From assembly GCA_016793465.1 (NCBI GenBank), contig JAEUJW010000015.1, positions 7,418 to 71,417 of the forward strand: a stretch of DNA of 64,000 nucleotides, given 5' to 3'. The stretch comes from Myxococcales bacterium (lineage in GTDB: Bacteria; Myxococcota; Polyangia; Nannocystales; Nannocystaceae). Positions 55,893-63,315 of this stretch are shown piece by piece. The position numbers and the translations under genes are program-made. The notes beneath the pieces were generated by a model. That model worked only from the letters and a program-made list of their open reading frames with translations. It ran no database searches and was not told the origin of the DNA. Every line of letters starts with the position of its first letter. Position 1 is the first letter of the stretch.

Positions 55893-56578
55893 GCGTGGGC
55901 CTCCGCGGCGGCGCGCAGCAGCTCGGCGGGCGGGCCGTCGAGGTGGGGGACGAGGGCGGCGAGCAGGTCGGGCAGGTAGGCGGCGGGGCGGCCGCGCTGC
56001 CGCTCGAACGGGCCGCGCCAGGTCAGGTGGTCGTGGAGGATCGAGGGGCGGTCGAAGGCCAGCGCGTCGGACAGGTACGAGAGCAGGTGGCGGGCGTCGA
56101 ACTCGACGTCGGCGAGCTCGAGGCCGTGGGCGCGGGCGAGGCCGGCGAGGGCCGGCAGCGGCGGGCCGCCGGCGCCGGGCACGATGCCGGCGGCGTCGGG
56201 GTCGGTGTACGTCAGGCTGTTCGCCGCGCACTTCAGGAGGTCGAGCGCGATCCAGGCGTGGCGCCAGCCGCGGGCGGCGATGTGGGCCGCGCGCACGCGG
56301 AAGCCGTCGGCGAGGTGCTCGCTGCACATGCCGCGGGTCACCAGCACGCTGCGCAGCCAGCGGGCGTACTTCTCGAGCACGTGCGGGTTGCCGGCGCGCA
56401 CGGCCTCGGCGAGGTAGTTGAAGTGGTGCACGCCGTCGGACAGCATGAACCGCTGCCCGCGCTCGCCGTAGCGGCGCTGCCAGAACGGGTCGCGGTTCTC
56501 GTCGGCGACGGCCGCGGCGTTGAGCTCCGCGGCGGCGTCTTGCAGCAGCTGGGCGAGCTCGCCGCGCTCGACCTTCAT
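55889..56578 (-). CDS. Helical protein of unknown function in the B12/phosphorelay operon
   Basis: 229 residues, soluble and helical. No database family comes to mind with certainty. Noticeable segments: FMLSDGVHHFNYLAEAVRAG (about 45-64), VLEKYARWLRSVLVTRGMCS, and near the C-terminus FDARHLLSYLSDALAFDRPS. Both ends overlap neighbours by 4 bp (ATGA), so it is made in fixed proportion with the B12-binding protein and the kinases. It could be the link that passes the B12 protein's state to the kinases; this is inference from position only. Confidence 0.72.
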   Translation of the reverse strand: MKVERGELAQLLQDAAAELNAAAVADENRDPFWQRRYGERGQRFMLSDGVHHFNYLAEAVRAGNPHVLEKYARWLRSVLVTRGMCSEHLADGFRVRAAHIAARGWRHAWIALDLLKCAANSLTYTDPDAAGIVPGAGGPPLPALAGLARAHGLELADVEFDARHLLSYLSDALAFDRPSILHDHLTWRGPFERQRGRPAAYLPDLLAALVPHLDGPPAELLRAAAEAHA

Positions 56579-57231
56579 GGCCGGGCCTCCACGGCGCGCT
56601 CGATGGCGGCGACCAGCGCGTCGGTGTCGCCGAGCACGGCGGTGACGCCGAGCTCGTCGGCGATGTCGGGCTGCCAGGCCACGGCGTTGCCGCCGGCGAG
56701 GATCGGCAGCCCGGGGAGGCGGGCCCGCACGGCCTCGACGGCGCCGCGCAGGCCGCCGAGGTTGAACACCATCGTCACCGACAGGCACACCACGTGCGGG
56801 CGCTCGGCGGTGAGGAGGTCCGGCAGCGCCTCGCTCGGCACGTTGGCCCCGAGGTAGCGCACCTCGTAGCCCTCGAGCTCGAGGAAGTCGGCGACCATGC
56901 GGGCCGGGAGGTCGTGGTGCTCGCCCTCGACGCAGGCGACCACGACCTTGCGCTGGCGCGGCGTCGCCGTCTCGGCGTGGCGCAGCAGGTGGACCAGGGC
57001 GACCTGCGAGATCGCGGTGGCCATGTGCTCGTGGGCGATCGACAGGCGGTTCTCCTGCCACAGCCGACCGAGCTCGAGCTGGGCCGCCTGGACGACGTCG
57101 CGCTGGAGGTCGGCCACCTCGCTGCCGGCCGCCAGCGCCTCGTCGAGGACCTTCAAGGCGGCCCGCTGGTCGCCCGCGAGCTGGGCTGCCAGGTAGCGGT
57201 CGCGCAGCGCGTGGTGCGGCGGCGGGGTCAT
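56575..57231 (-). CDS. Stand-alone B12-binding protein with CarH-like light-sensor signature
   Basis: 218 residues from the ATG at 57229-57231. N-terminal four-helix cap (about 1-90) and C-terminal Rossmann-like B12-binding domain (about 93-215). The cap has W58, then nine residues, then E68-H69: the W-x9-EH motif that marks adenosylcobalamin-dependent photoreceptors of the CarH type. The B12 domain has E104-x-H106 (GEHHDLPA), the place of the lower axial His, followed by VADFLELEGYEVRYLGANVP, VCLSVTMVF and ILAGGNAV. Unlike CarH there is no MerR DNA-binding domain. It leads an operon with two hybrid histidine kinases, so it probably signals by protein contact. Confidence 0.88.
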   Translation of the reverse strand: MTPPPHHALRDRYLAAQLAGDQRAALKVLDEALAAGSEVADLQRDVVQAAQLELGRLWQENRLSIAHEHMATAISQVALVHLLRHAETATPRQRKVVVACVEGEHHDLPARMVADFLELEGYEVRYLGANVPSEALPDLLTAERPHVVCLSVTMVFNLGGLRGAVEAVRARLPGLPILAGGNAVAWQPDIADELGVTAVLGDTDALVAAIERAVEARP

Positions 57232-57360
57232 GGCAGGGCGAACGATGTCACGGATCGCGGCGGGAACATCGCCGGGCGCTTTCCGCAATTTATTCGTCCG
57301 GGTGGAAATTTGCGCATCGCCGCCGTGGGCGGCCCTCCGCGGCGGCCGACGGGCGGCGGG
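57232..57360. promoter_or_regulatory. Region between the RpoC-like gene and the B12 operon
   Basis: 129 bp. Near 57280-57315 it becomes AT-richer (CGCAATTTATTCG, GGAAATTTGCGC) than anything around it, and could hold the operon promoter on the minus strand. GCCGCC-GTG-GGCGGC near 57321 is a hairpin that could end the upstream transcript. Assignment is tentative. Confidence 0.3.
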
Positions 57361-59115
57361 TCAGGCGATCGGGGGCAGCGAGAGGGCGCCGCCGAAGCGC
57401 TCGCGCAGGCGGCGTGCGAGGGCGTCGGCGTCCTCGCCGAACCAGCGGTGGCGCGAGGTGATGTCGACCTTGAACACGTCCTCGGGGGCGAGGGCGGTGA
57501 GCGCGGCGGCCAGATCCTCGGCGATGCCGCCGAGGCCGAGGGCCAGGTGCTCGATGAAGCGGCTCGAGGTGCCGACGTGGAGGGTGCACCAGTGGTTGTC
57601 GCGGCGGATCTCGAACACGAGATCGCGGCGGTCGAGCGTGAGCGTGACGGCCTCGAGCGCGGGGTGGTGGAGCACGAAGCGCGTCCAGTGCGGGAGGTCG
57701 AGGGCGGGCAGGCGATCGCGGCGCAGCAGCAGCTGCAGGCGGCGGAGCCCGCGGGCGATCGGGGTGTCGGCGAGCCAGCCCCAGTCGCCGCCGCGGCCCG
57801 AGCCCTGGATGAAGGTGAGGTCGCGCAGCCCGGGGAAGGCGGCGGCGGTCGTGAAGCGCTCCGGCGCGTCGGGCTGGCGCGGGAGGCGGACGGTCAGGGT
57901 GTGGACCTGCGGCAGCGGGACGTCGCGCTCGCACACGGCGCGCAGCGTCCGCCACGGGCAGGTCAGGCGCTCCAGGGCGCGCAGGCCGGGGTGGACGATC
58001 AGGTCGGGCAGGTCGCTCTCGAGGTGCTCGACGGTCGACCAGGCCGGGTCGTCGACGCGGGCGGCGGCCGCCGGGAGCGTGCGGCAGGCGGCCGGGAAGC
58101 CGCGGCGGAACTGCACGCGCTCGTCGATCAGGCCGGCCAGCGGGGCGACCCAGCGCTCGAAGTTGCGGCGCAGCAGGTCGTCCTCGTCGCGGGGCAGGCG
58201 GGCGAGGCGTCGGCCCCCGCCGCGGGCGGCGCTGGCGAGCTGGCGGGCGATGAACTCGCCGCGCAGGTCGCCGGCGGCCCGCAGGTGCTCGGCGTAGGCC
58301 CGGCGGGCGGGGTCGCTGGCGGGGTCGTCGTACACGGCCTGCAGCAGCGCTTCGGCGCGGGCGGTGACGGGGGCGACGACGATCGGGCGGCGCGCCGCGA
58401 GCTCGACGCGCACGGCCTGCAGGACCCGCTCGAAGGCCTCCTGCGTCATGCGCAGCTCGTTGTCGATGATGATCTGCGGGGCGTCGAGCTCGAGCAGGCG
58501 GGCGGTGCGGTTGCAGCGGTTGACGAGCGCGCGGTAGGCCTCGTCCTGGGGGTCGCGCCGGGTGCCGCGCCAGGCCGGCGGGATCACGGGCACGCGTCGC
58601 ATCAGCAGCTCGCTGCGCTCGCCGAGGTGCGGCACGAGGTCGACGGCGCCGTGGCCCGCGCGGTCGTCGACGTGATGGGCGGTGACGCGGCCGTCGGGGT
58701 GCAGGCACCTGTCGACGAGGGCGACGGCCTGGACGTCGCGGGCGCTGCAGCCGATCGCGCGGGCGATCGACGGCGCGAGCCGCGGGTGCACCAGCGGCAG
58801 CGCGGACTCGACGTGACCCCAGCGTTCGCCGCGCAGGCGGCTCGGGCCGCACAGCACGCCGCACTTCTCGCAGGTCTGTCCGGCGTGGGCGGGGCCGCTG
58901 TACTTGCCGCAGATGCAACGGTGGTCGTCGACCGGGCCGAACACCTTGCAGCAGAACAGGCCCCCGCGCTCGGGCTTGCCGGTGCGACGGTTGAAGGTCT
59001 CCGGGTGGGTGACGCGGCCGCTCGACAGGCTCGCCAGGGCCGCGGCCGCGGCGATCACCTCGGCGGGGTCGTCGGAGAGGAACAGCGCGGGCAATACATC
59101 GTTGGCGGTGCGCAT
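57361..59115 (-). CDS. RNA polymerase beta-prime N-terminal-like protein fused to a TIGR02996/LRR-like region
   Basis: 584 residues. Residues 31-118 closely follow the N-terminus of RpoC: SGRVTHPETFNRRTGKPERG, then GLFCCKVFGPV, the zinc site C67-x-C69-x12-C82-x2-C85 and LRGERWGHVES. Residues 174-237 follow the later RpoC segment VPVIPP...DEAYRALVNRCNRTARLLEL, then DAPQIIIDNELRMTQEAFE, which in RpoC forms the clamp helices that hold sigma region 2. The part between them is shortened, and everything after it in RpoC, including the NADFDGD centre, is missing. Residues 254-295 match the TIGR02996 repeat-companion domain (LLQAVYDDPASDPARRAYAE), and the rest is LRR-like. So it cannot polymerise RNA, but could bind sigma factors or compete with beta-prime. 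Confidence 0.88.
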   Translation of the reverse strand: MRTANDVLPALFLSDDPAEVIAAAAALASLSSGRVTHPETFNRRTGKPERGGLFCCKVFGPVDDHRCICGKYSGPAHAGQTCEKCGVLCGPSRLRGERWGHVESALPLVHPRLAPSIARAIGCSARDVQAVALVDRCLHPDGRVTAHHVDDRAGHGAVDLVPHLGERSELLMRRVPVIPPAWRGTRRDPQDEAYRALVNRCNRTARLLELDAPQIIIDNELRMTQEAFERVLQAVRVELAARRPIVVAPVTARAEALLQAVYDDPASDPARRAYAEHLRAAGDLRGEFIARQLASAARGGGRRLARLPRDEDDLLRRNFERWVAPLAGLIDERVQFRRGFPAACRTLPAAAARVDDPAWSTVEHLESDLPDLIVHPGLRALERLTCPWRTLRAVCERDVPLPQVHTLTVRLPRQPDAPERFTTAAAFPGLRDLTFIQGSGRGGDWGWLADTPIARGLRRLQLLLRRDRLPALDLPHWTRFVLHHPALEAVTLTLDRRDLVFEIRRDNHWCTLHVGTSSRFIEHLALGLGGIAEDLAAALTALAPEDVFKVDITSRHRWFGEDADALARRLRERFGGALSLPPIA

Positions 59116-59169
59116 GCTCGCGGCGCCAATCTAACAAAATCGTCGGCGGGATTGTTGTACGGTGCCGGG
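59116..59169. promoter_or_regulatory. 54-bp divergent promoter region
   Basis: Separates the RpoC-like gene from the DUF309-NTAQ1 gene. It contains an AT-rich core (AATCTAACAAAATCG and GATTGTTGTACGG) rare in this genome. Both promoters must overlap in this space, so the two genes are likely to be controlled together. Confidence 0.45.
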
Positions 59170-60006
59170 GTGAGCGCGGCGGTCGAGCGCGGGATCCTGC
59201 TGTACACGCGAGGCGAGTTCTTCGCGGCCCACGAGGCGTGGGAGGAGCGCTGGCGCGAGGCGACCGACGGCGACGAGCGGCGGGCGCTGCAGGGGCTGAT
59301 CCAGGTCGCCGCCGGCTACTTTAAAATTTTTGGGCAGCAGCGCGGGGAGGCGGGGGCGCGGCTGCTGCGGCGCGGGGCGGACAAGCTGGCGGCGGGGCCG
59401 GCGGCGCTGTTCGGGCTGGCGCTGGCGCAGTTCGCCGGCGCCGTGCGGGCGAGCGCGACGGCCGGCGGGGTGGCGCCGCTGCTGCGCTATCAGGGCTACT
59501 ACTGCGAGGAGAACGCGGCGCTGCTGGGCCGCCACCCGGCGCTGGCGGGGCGCGAGCCGGCGCTGGTGTTCGTGCGCGCGGCGGGCGAGTCGTGCGTGCT
59601 GTGGGCGCAGCGCGTCGCCGAGGAGCCGGGCGAGCCGGTGCTGTGGGACTACCACGTGTTCGTGCTGACGCGCGCGCCGTGGCAGGTGTGGGACCTCGAC
59701 ACGACGCTCGGCTGCCCGGCGCCCGCCGCGGAGTACCTGCGCCGCACGTTCCGTCCGGAGCTGCGCCTGCCGCCCGAGGTCCGCCCGCGCTTCCGCGTGG
59801 TGCCGGCGGCCGAGCTCGCCACGTTCGCGTCGGACCGGTCGCACATGCGCGGGCCGGACGGAGCGTTCACGCAGCCGCCGCCGCCGTGGCCGCCGCTCGG
59901 CGAGGGCTCGACGCTGGCGCGGTTCCTGGCCCTCGACGACCCGATCGCCGGCGAGGAGCACACGCTGGACAGCCTGGTCGCCCACGTCACCCGCGAACAT
60001 TTTTAA
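59170..60006 (+). CDS. DUF309 domain fused to NTAQ1-like protein N-terminal glutamine amidohydrolase
   Basis: 278 residues from GTG. Residues 5-75 are a DUF309 domain (LLYTRGEFFAAHEAWEERWR, LQGLIQVAAGYFKI). Residues 105-278 match NTAQ1 (WDYB1), the enzyme that turns an N-terminal Gln of a protein into Glu: YYCEEN with catalytic Cys112, WDYHVFVL with His162, and WDLDTTLGCP with Asp175, followed by the family markers FASDRSHM and PPPPWPP. The triad spacing agrees with the human enzyme (Cys28, His81, Asp97). NTAQ1 is best known from eukaryotic N-degron pathways. A cytoplasmic protein. Confidence 0.9.
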   Translation: MSAAVERGILLYTRGEFFAAHEAWEERWREATDGDERRALQGLIQVAAGYFKIFGQQRGEAGARLLRRGADKLAAGPAALFGLALAQFAGAVRASATAGGVAPLLRYQGYYCEENAALLGRHPALAGREPALVFVRAAGESCVLWAQRVAEEPGEPVLWDYHVFVLTRAPWQVWDLDTTLGCPAPAAEYLRRTFRPELRLPPEVRPRFRVVPAAELATFASDRSHMRGPDGAFTQPPPPWPPLGEGSTLARFLALDDPIAGEEHTLDSLVAHVTREHF

Positions 60007-60163
60007 TAATTATTATTGTCTACCTGATCTTCTGTGGGCCCACGAGGGGCCGCGGCGTGGTCGTACCTGCAGGTCAGCCGAGGCGCTGCGGCGGCGGCGA
60101 GGCTGTCCGTGGGGACAGGTCTCGCCGCGCGCGAGCCGACCGATCAATAATTTTAAATTTTGC
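60007..60163. other. Intergenic region with AT-rich edges and a CTGTCC hairpin
   Basis: TTTTTAATAATTATTATTG starts at the stop codon, and CAATAATTTTAAATTTTG lies at the other end beside the convergent gene. Between them is a GC-rich hairpin (60096-60126). Such AT-rich strings are exceptional in this sequence and may serve as transcript ends for both genes. Confidence 0.55.
60096..60126. terminator. Hairpin with CTGTCC/GGACAG core
   Basis: GGCGAG...CTCGCC outer arms and CTGTCC...GGACAG inner arms, between convergent genes. An AT-rich segment follows within 20 bp. Same core as the hairpins at 49371 and 51336. Confidence 0.55.
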
Positions 60164-61183
60164 TCACTTGCCGGCGCGGCAGCGGCCGTCTTGGATCCGG
60201 CAGTCGTCGTGGCACACGTCGACGTCGCCCTCGCAGGTCAGCTTGCAGGTCGCGCGGTCGGTGGCGGACAGCTTGCCGTCGTTGCAGCCGTTGACGCAGG
60301 GGGTCAGCTTGGTGTCGCAGGCGCTGTTGCGCTGCTGGGTCTGGCTCGTGCACATGGCGGCGCGGTTGGGGTCCGCGGGCGGGGCGCTGGGGGGCGCAGG
60401 CGGCGGCGAGGTCTGGCCGGCGACGCCGCCCGAGGAGCGGATGACGTTGGCGCGGCTGTCGCCCTGCGGGGGCGGCTGGCCGTGGAGCACGTAGTAGCTC
60501 TGCGGCTGACCGACGGTCTGCATGCTCGAGGAGCAGTTGAGGCGGCAGGTCGCGCGGTCGGTCTCCGAGCTGTAGCCGTCGTTGCAGGTCTGCTGGCAGC
60601 GGGCCACGGCCGCGGGGTCGGCGGTCGGCTGCGGGGTGCCGCCGGGCGTGGCCGAGGTCGTGCCGCCGGCGGTCGTGGGGTAGGGGCCGGGCGCGGGCTG
60701 CGGGCGGTCGGTGATCTGCGCGCACTGCAGGCGGCAGGTCGCGCGGTCGCCGGCCGAGGCCTCGGCGTTGCACGAGGTCTCGCAGGCGGCGCGCTGGCGC
60801 TGCAGCTCGGCGTAGTTGACGGCCGGTGTGCCCGGGCTGGTGACGGGCGCCGGCACGACGAGCGGCGGGCTGATCGGCGCGGGCGTGGGCTGCGGGGCGG
60901 CCGGGCGCGGCTGGGCGGCGACCGGGGCGGGCGCGGGCGCGGGGGCCGGGGCGGGCGCGGGCGTGACGGCCGGCGGGGCCTCGGGCGCCGGGGCGGGCGC
61001 GGGGTCCTTCCTGGCGGCGACCTGCGAGCAGTCCATCTCGCAGGTCGACTTCTCGAGCGCGGTCAGCGAGGCGGCGGTGCAGCGATCGAGGCAGGCGTTG
61101 CCGGTCGACCCGGTGTTGCGGGAGCAGGAGGCGGCGAGGGCGAGGGCGGTCGCGGCGGTGAGGACGAAGTGCAGAGGTCGCAT
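60164..61183 (-). CDS. Cys-rich lipoprotein with four ATDRATC-type repeats
   Basis: 339 residues; signal MRPLHFVLTAATALALAASCS (A-A-S-C lipobox). Four related Cys modules of the form C-x3-C-n-(D/E)(R/K)(A/S)TC-x2-xC: ACLDRCTAASLTALEKSTC; ACETSCNAEASAGDRATC; RCQQTCNDGYSSETDRATC; PCVNGCNDGKLSATDRATC. They are separated by Pro/Ala linkers, the first of which is almost pure PA repeats (about 62-105). Paired Cys suggest short disulfide hairpins outside the cytoplasm. Function unknown. Confidence 0.75.
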   Translation of the reverse strand: MRPLHFVLTAATALALAASCSRNTGSTGNACLDRCTAASLTALEKSTCEMDCSQVAARKDPAPAPAPEAPPAVTPAPAPAPAPAPAPVAAQPRPAAPQPTPAPISPPLVVPAPVTSPGTPAVNYAELQRQRAACETSCNAEASAGDRATCRLQCAQITDRPQPAPGPYPTTAGGTTSATPGGTPQPTADPAAVARCQQTCNDGYSSETDRATCRLNCSSSMQTVGQPQSYYVLHGQPPPQGDSRANVIRSSGGVAGQTSPPPAPPSAPPADPNRAAMCTSQTQQRNSACDTKLTPCVNGCNDGKLSATDRATCKLTCEGDVDVCHDDCRIQDGRCRAGK

Positions 61184-61421
61184 CGGGGTCGTCTCCTCGA
61201 ACGGCCCGGCGGGCCGCGGCCTTTCAGGCCGTGCTCACGCGGCATGAGGCCGCGGGAGCGATCGCACCATAGCAAATCGAGCGAAATGGGCAAACTCGCT
61301 GCAAGCGGCCGCAGACGGCAGAAACACCGCGTTCACGGCTCATGGGTCCATCCGCGCGGGCACGCCGAGCGCGGCGCGTGGTATGACGAGATCGGTCGCG
61401 GGGCGGTGGATCGGAGGGACG
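61184..61421. other. Divergent intergenic region, nothing recognised
   Basis: About 240 bp between two divergent lipoprotein genes. No coding character. Around 61262-61290 (CATAGCAAATCGAGCGAAATGGGCAAAC) it is AT-richer and may hold a promoter. Confidence 0.3.
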
Positions 61422-63005
61422 ATGCGAGGTCGCTGGTGGATCGTGGTGGTGGGGCTGGGCGCGTGCCCAGCCGCGGAGCAGTCGCCCGCGCCGGGCTCGA
61501 CGAGCACGGGCGACGCGACGAGCGCGGCGGCCACGTCGACGGGGCAGGGCGAGCCGACGAGCTCGCCCGGCGCGCCCGCGTCGACGACCGCGGGCGCGGA
61601 GGCGTCGACGAGCACCACCGCGAGCGCGACGTCGACGAGCGAGACGTCGACGAGCGAGACGTCGACGACGAGCGCGCCGCCAGGCTCGACGACCGGCGAG
61701 CCCCTGACGACCACCGGCGAGGCCGCGGACACGTCGACCGGCGCCGCGCCGCTGCTGCAGGTCGAGCCGGCGTCGGCCGTGATCGAGGTCAAGAGCGGCT
61801 GGTCGTTCCCCCTGCAGTTCACGGCGCTGCTCGACGGCGCGCCGGTGACCGCCGCGTGGACGCTCGACGCGCCGGTCGGGCGCATCACGCCGCTCGGCGG
61901 CACGTTCTCCGCCGACAACACGAGCGCGGGCGTGGCCCAGGTGTCGGCCGAGGTCGACGGCCAGATCGCGACCGCCGAGGTCGAGGTGCTGATCGTCGAC
62001 GACCACCCGACCTGCCCGCCGCGCCCGCCGCTGACCGACGGCCCCGCGGCGCCCGGCCAATTCATCAAGGTCGTGGCCCCGGAGTATGCGGGCACCGGCG
62101 TGTACCACGGGGTCTATCTGCCGCCCGACTGGACGCCGGGTCGGCGTTATCCCGTGATCGTCGAGTCTCCGTGCAATGCGTATCAGTCGTTCACCGGCAA
62201 GGTCGAGGACACGCGCCTCGGCTATTATTTGTCGGGCTGCCGGCGCTACATCTGGATCGTGCTGCCGTACATCCAGAACCAGGCCAACCTCGACTACGGC
62301 TGGGGCGAGCTGGCGAAGAACCTCGAGTACTGGCAGACGAACGTGCGCCGCGCGCTCGTCGACTACGGCGGCGATCCGGGCGCCGTCGTCGTCACCGGCT
62401 TCTCGCGCGGGGCGATCGGCGCCAGCTGGATCGGCCTGCAGGACCCGGCCATCGCCGACGCGTGGCTCGGGTTCTTCATGCACAGCCACGCCGACGTGGT
62501 CACCAACCTGACCCCCGACGGCGGCGCCGGCTCGTCGACCCGCATGCAGCGCGTGGCCGGCCGCGCTTCCCTGCTGTCGTGGGGCGCCGCCGGCGACGGC
62601 GGGATGACCAACAGCGTCAAGGGGGTCGAATTGTTGAATTCGTTCGGCTACCCGGTCACCCAGTTGGCGGTCCCGAACGTGGGGCACACGGACGCGTGGA
62701 TCGTCGACGACGCGGCCAGCCGCGAGGCGGCGCAGGACTGGCTGTTCGCGACGGTCGCCGCCCGGCCGGGGACCGGATCGATCTACGGGCGGGTGACCGA
62801 CGCGCAGGGCGATCCGACGTCGAATGTGCTCGTCGCGGGCGGTCCGCTGCATTTTTCGACGACCGATGAGCACGGGTATTATGCGCTGCGCGGGCTGGTG
62901 CCCGGCATGCGCGCGGTGACCTGCGGGCAGCCGGGGTGCTCGGGACCTGTGATGATCGACGTCGGTGTCGAGGATGTCGATAACGTCGACTTCGTGGTGC
63001 CCTGA
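61422..63005 (+). CDS. Lipoprotein esterase/peptidase-like alpha/beta hydrolase with C-terminal regulatory-like beta domain
   Basis: 527 residues from the ATG at 61422, which has GGAGGG 5-6 nt upstream; an ATG 39 bp earlier lacks this. Signal RWWIVVVGLGACPA; Thr/Ser linker to about 118; an Ig-like beta domain (about 120-205); then an alpha/beta hydrolase (about 215-455) with GVYLPPDWTPGRRYPVIV, nucleophile Ser in VVVTGFSRGAIGAS and a likely catalytic His in VPNVGHTDAW. The end (GSIYGRVTDAQGDPTSNVLV, then TDEHGYYALRGLVPG) is a carboxypeptidase-regulatory-like domain. A secreted esterase or similar; substrate unknown. Confidence 0.82.
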   Translation: MRGRWWIVVVGLGACPAAEQSPAPGSTSTGDATSAAATSTGQGEPTSSPGAPASTTAGAEASTSTTASATSTSETSTSETSTTSAPPGSTTGEPLTTTGEAADTSTGAAPLLQVEPASAVIEVKSGWSFPLQFTALLDGAPVTAAWTLDAPVGRITPLGGTFSADNTSAGVAQVSAEVDGQIATAEVEVLIVDDHPTCPPRPPLTDGPAAPGQFIKVVAPEYAGTGVYHGVYLPPDWTPGRRYPVIVESPCNAYQSFTGKVEDTRLGYYLSGCRRYIWIVLPYIQNQANLDYGWGELAKNLEYWQTNVRRALVDYGGDPGAVVVTGFSRGAIGASWIGLQDPAIADAWLGFFMHSHADVVTNLTPDGGAGSSTRMQRVAGRASLLSWGAAGDGGMTNSVKGVELLNSFGYPVTQLAVPNVGHTDAWIVDDAASREAAQDWLFATVAARPGTGSIYGRVTDAQGDPTSNVLVAGGPLHFSTTDEHGYYALRGLVPGMRAVTCGQPGCSGPVMIDVGVEDVDNVDFVVP

Positions 63006-63080
63006 CGCTCGAATGTTGTGCGGCGAACAGTACTGCGTACTTCGGGGCGTGAACTTGGCCCTGCGAATGGCCGCAGTCCG

Positions 63081-63315
63081 CTCACGGCGAGCCGGGGAGG
63101 GTGATCGCCGGCCAGTGCTCGCCGAGGGCACGCCACTTCGTGGCGCACCATCGGCTGCGCATGTCCGGCGATCACCCTCCCCGGCCCGCCATACGCCAGA
63201 CTTCGTGAAGCGCCCGAGCGCCGGCTCGCGCGTGGTTCGATGACGGTGTGCGCAGGGAAGCCCGAGTCGGGATGTCACGGCCGAGACGGCCGCGACATTC
63301 CCCGACCCACCTGGA
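63081..63315 (+). repeat. Left arm of a long inverted repeat
   Basis: 235 bp matching the reverse complement of 63715-63950, with the outer 130 bp nearly identical and the inner part more diverged. It contains a perfect 21-bp stem (63091-63111 with 63165-63185) around a loop that includes GCCAC-TTC-GTGGC, and a second imperfect hairpin near 63272-63303 (ATGTCACGGCC...GGCCGCGACAT). Confidence 0.88.

Noticed and set aside
57361..59115. Pseudogene fragment of the real rpoC
   Set aside because: The frame is intact over 584 codons, the two RpoC segments are joined by a shortened but open linker, and a TIGR02996 domain follows in frame. A decaying rpoC copy would not show this.
56794..59169. Long plus-strand open frame upstream of the DUF309-NTAQ1 gene
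   Set aside because: It lies antisense to the B12 and RpoC-like genes; domain homology starts only after the GTG at 59170.
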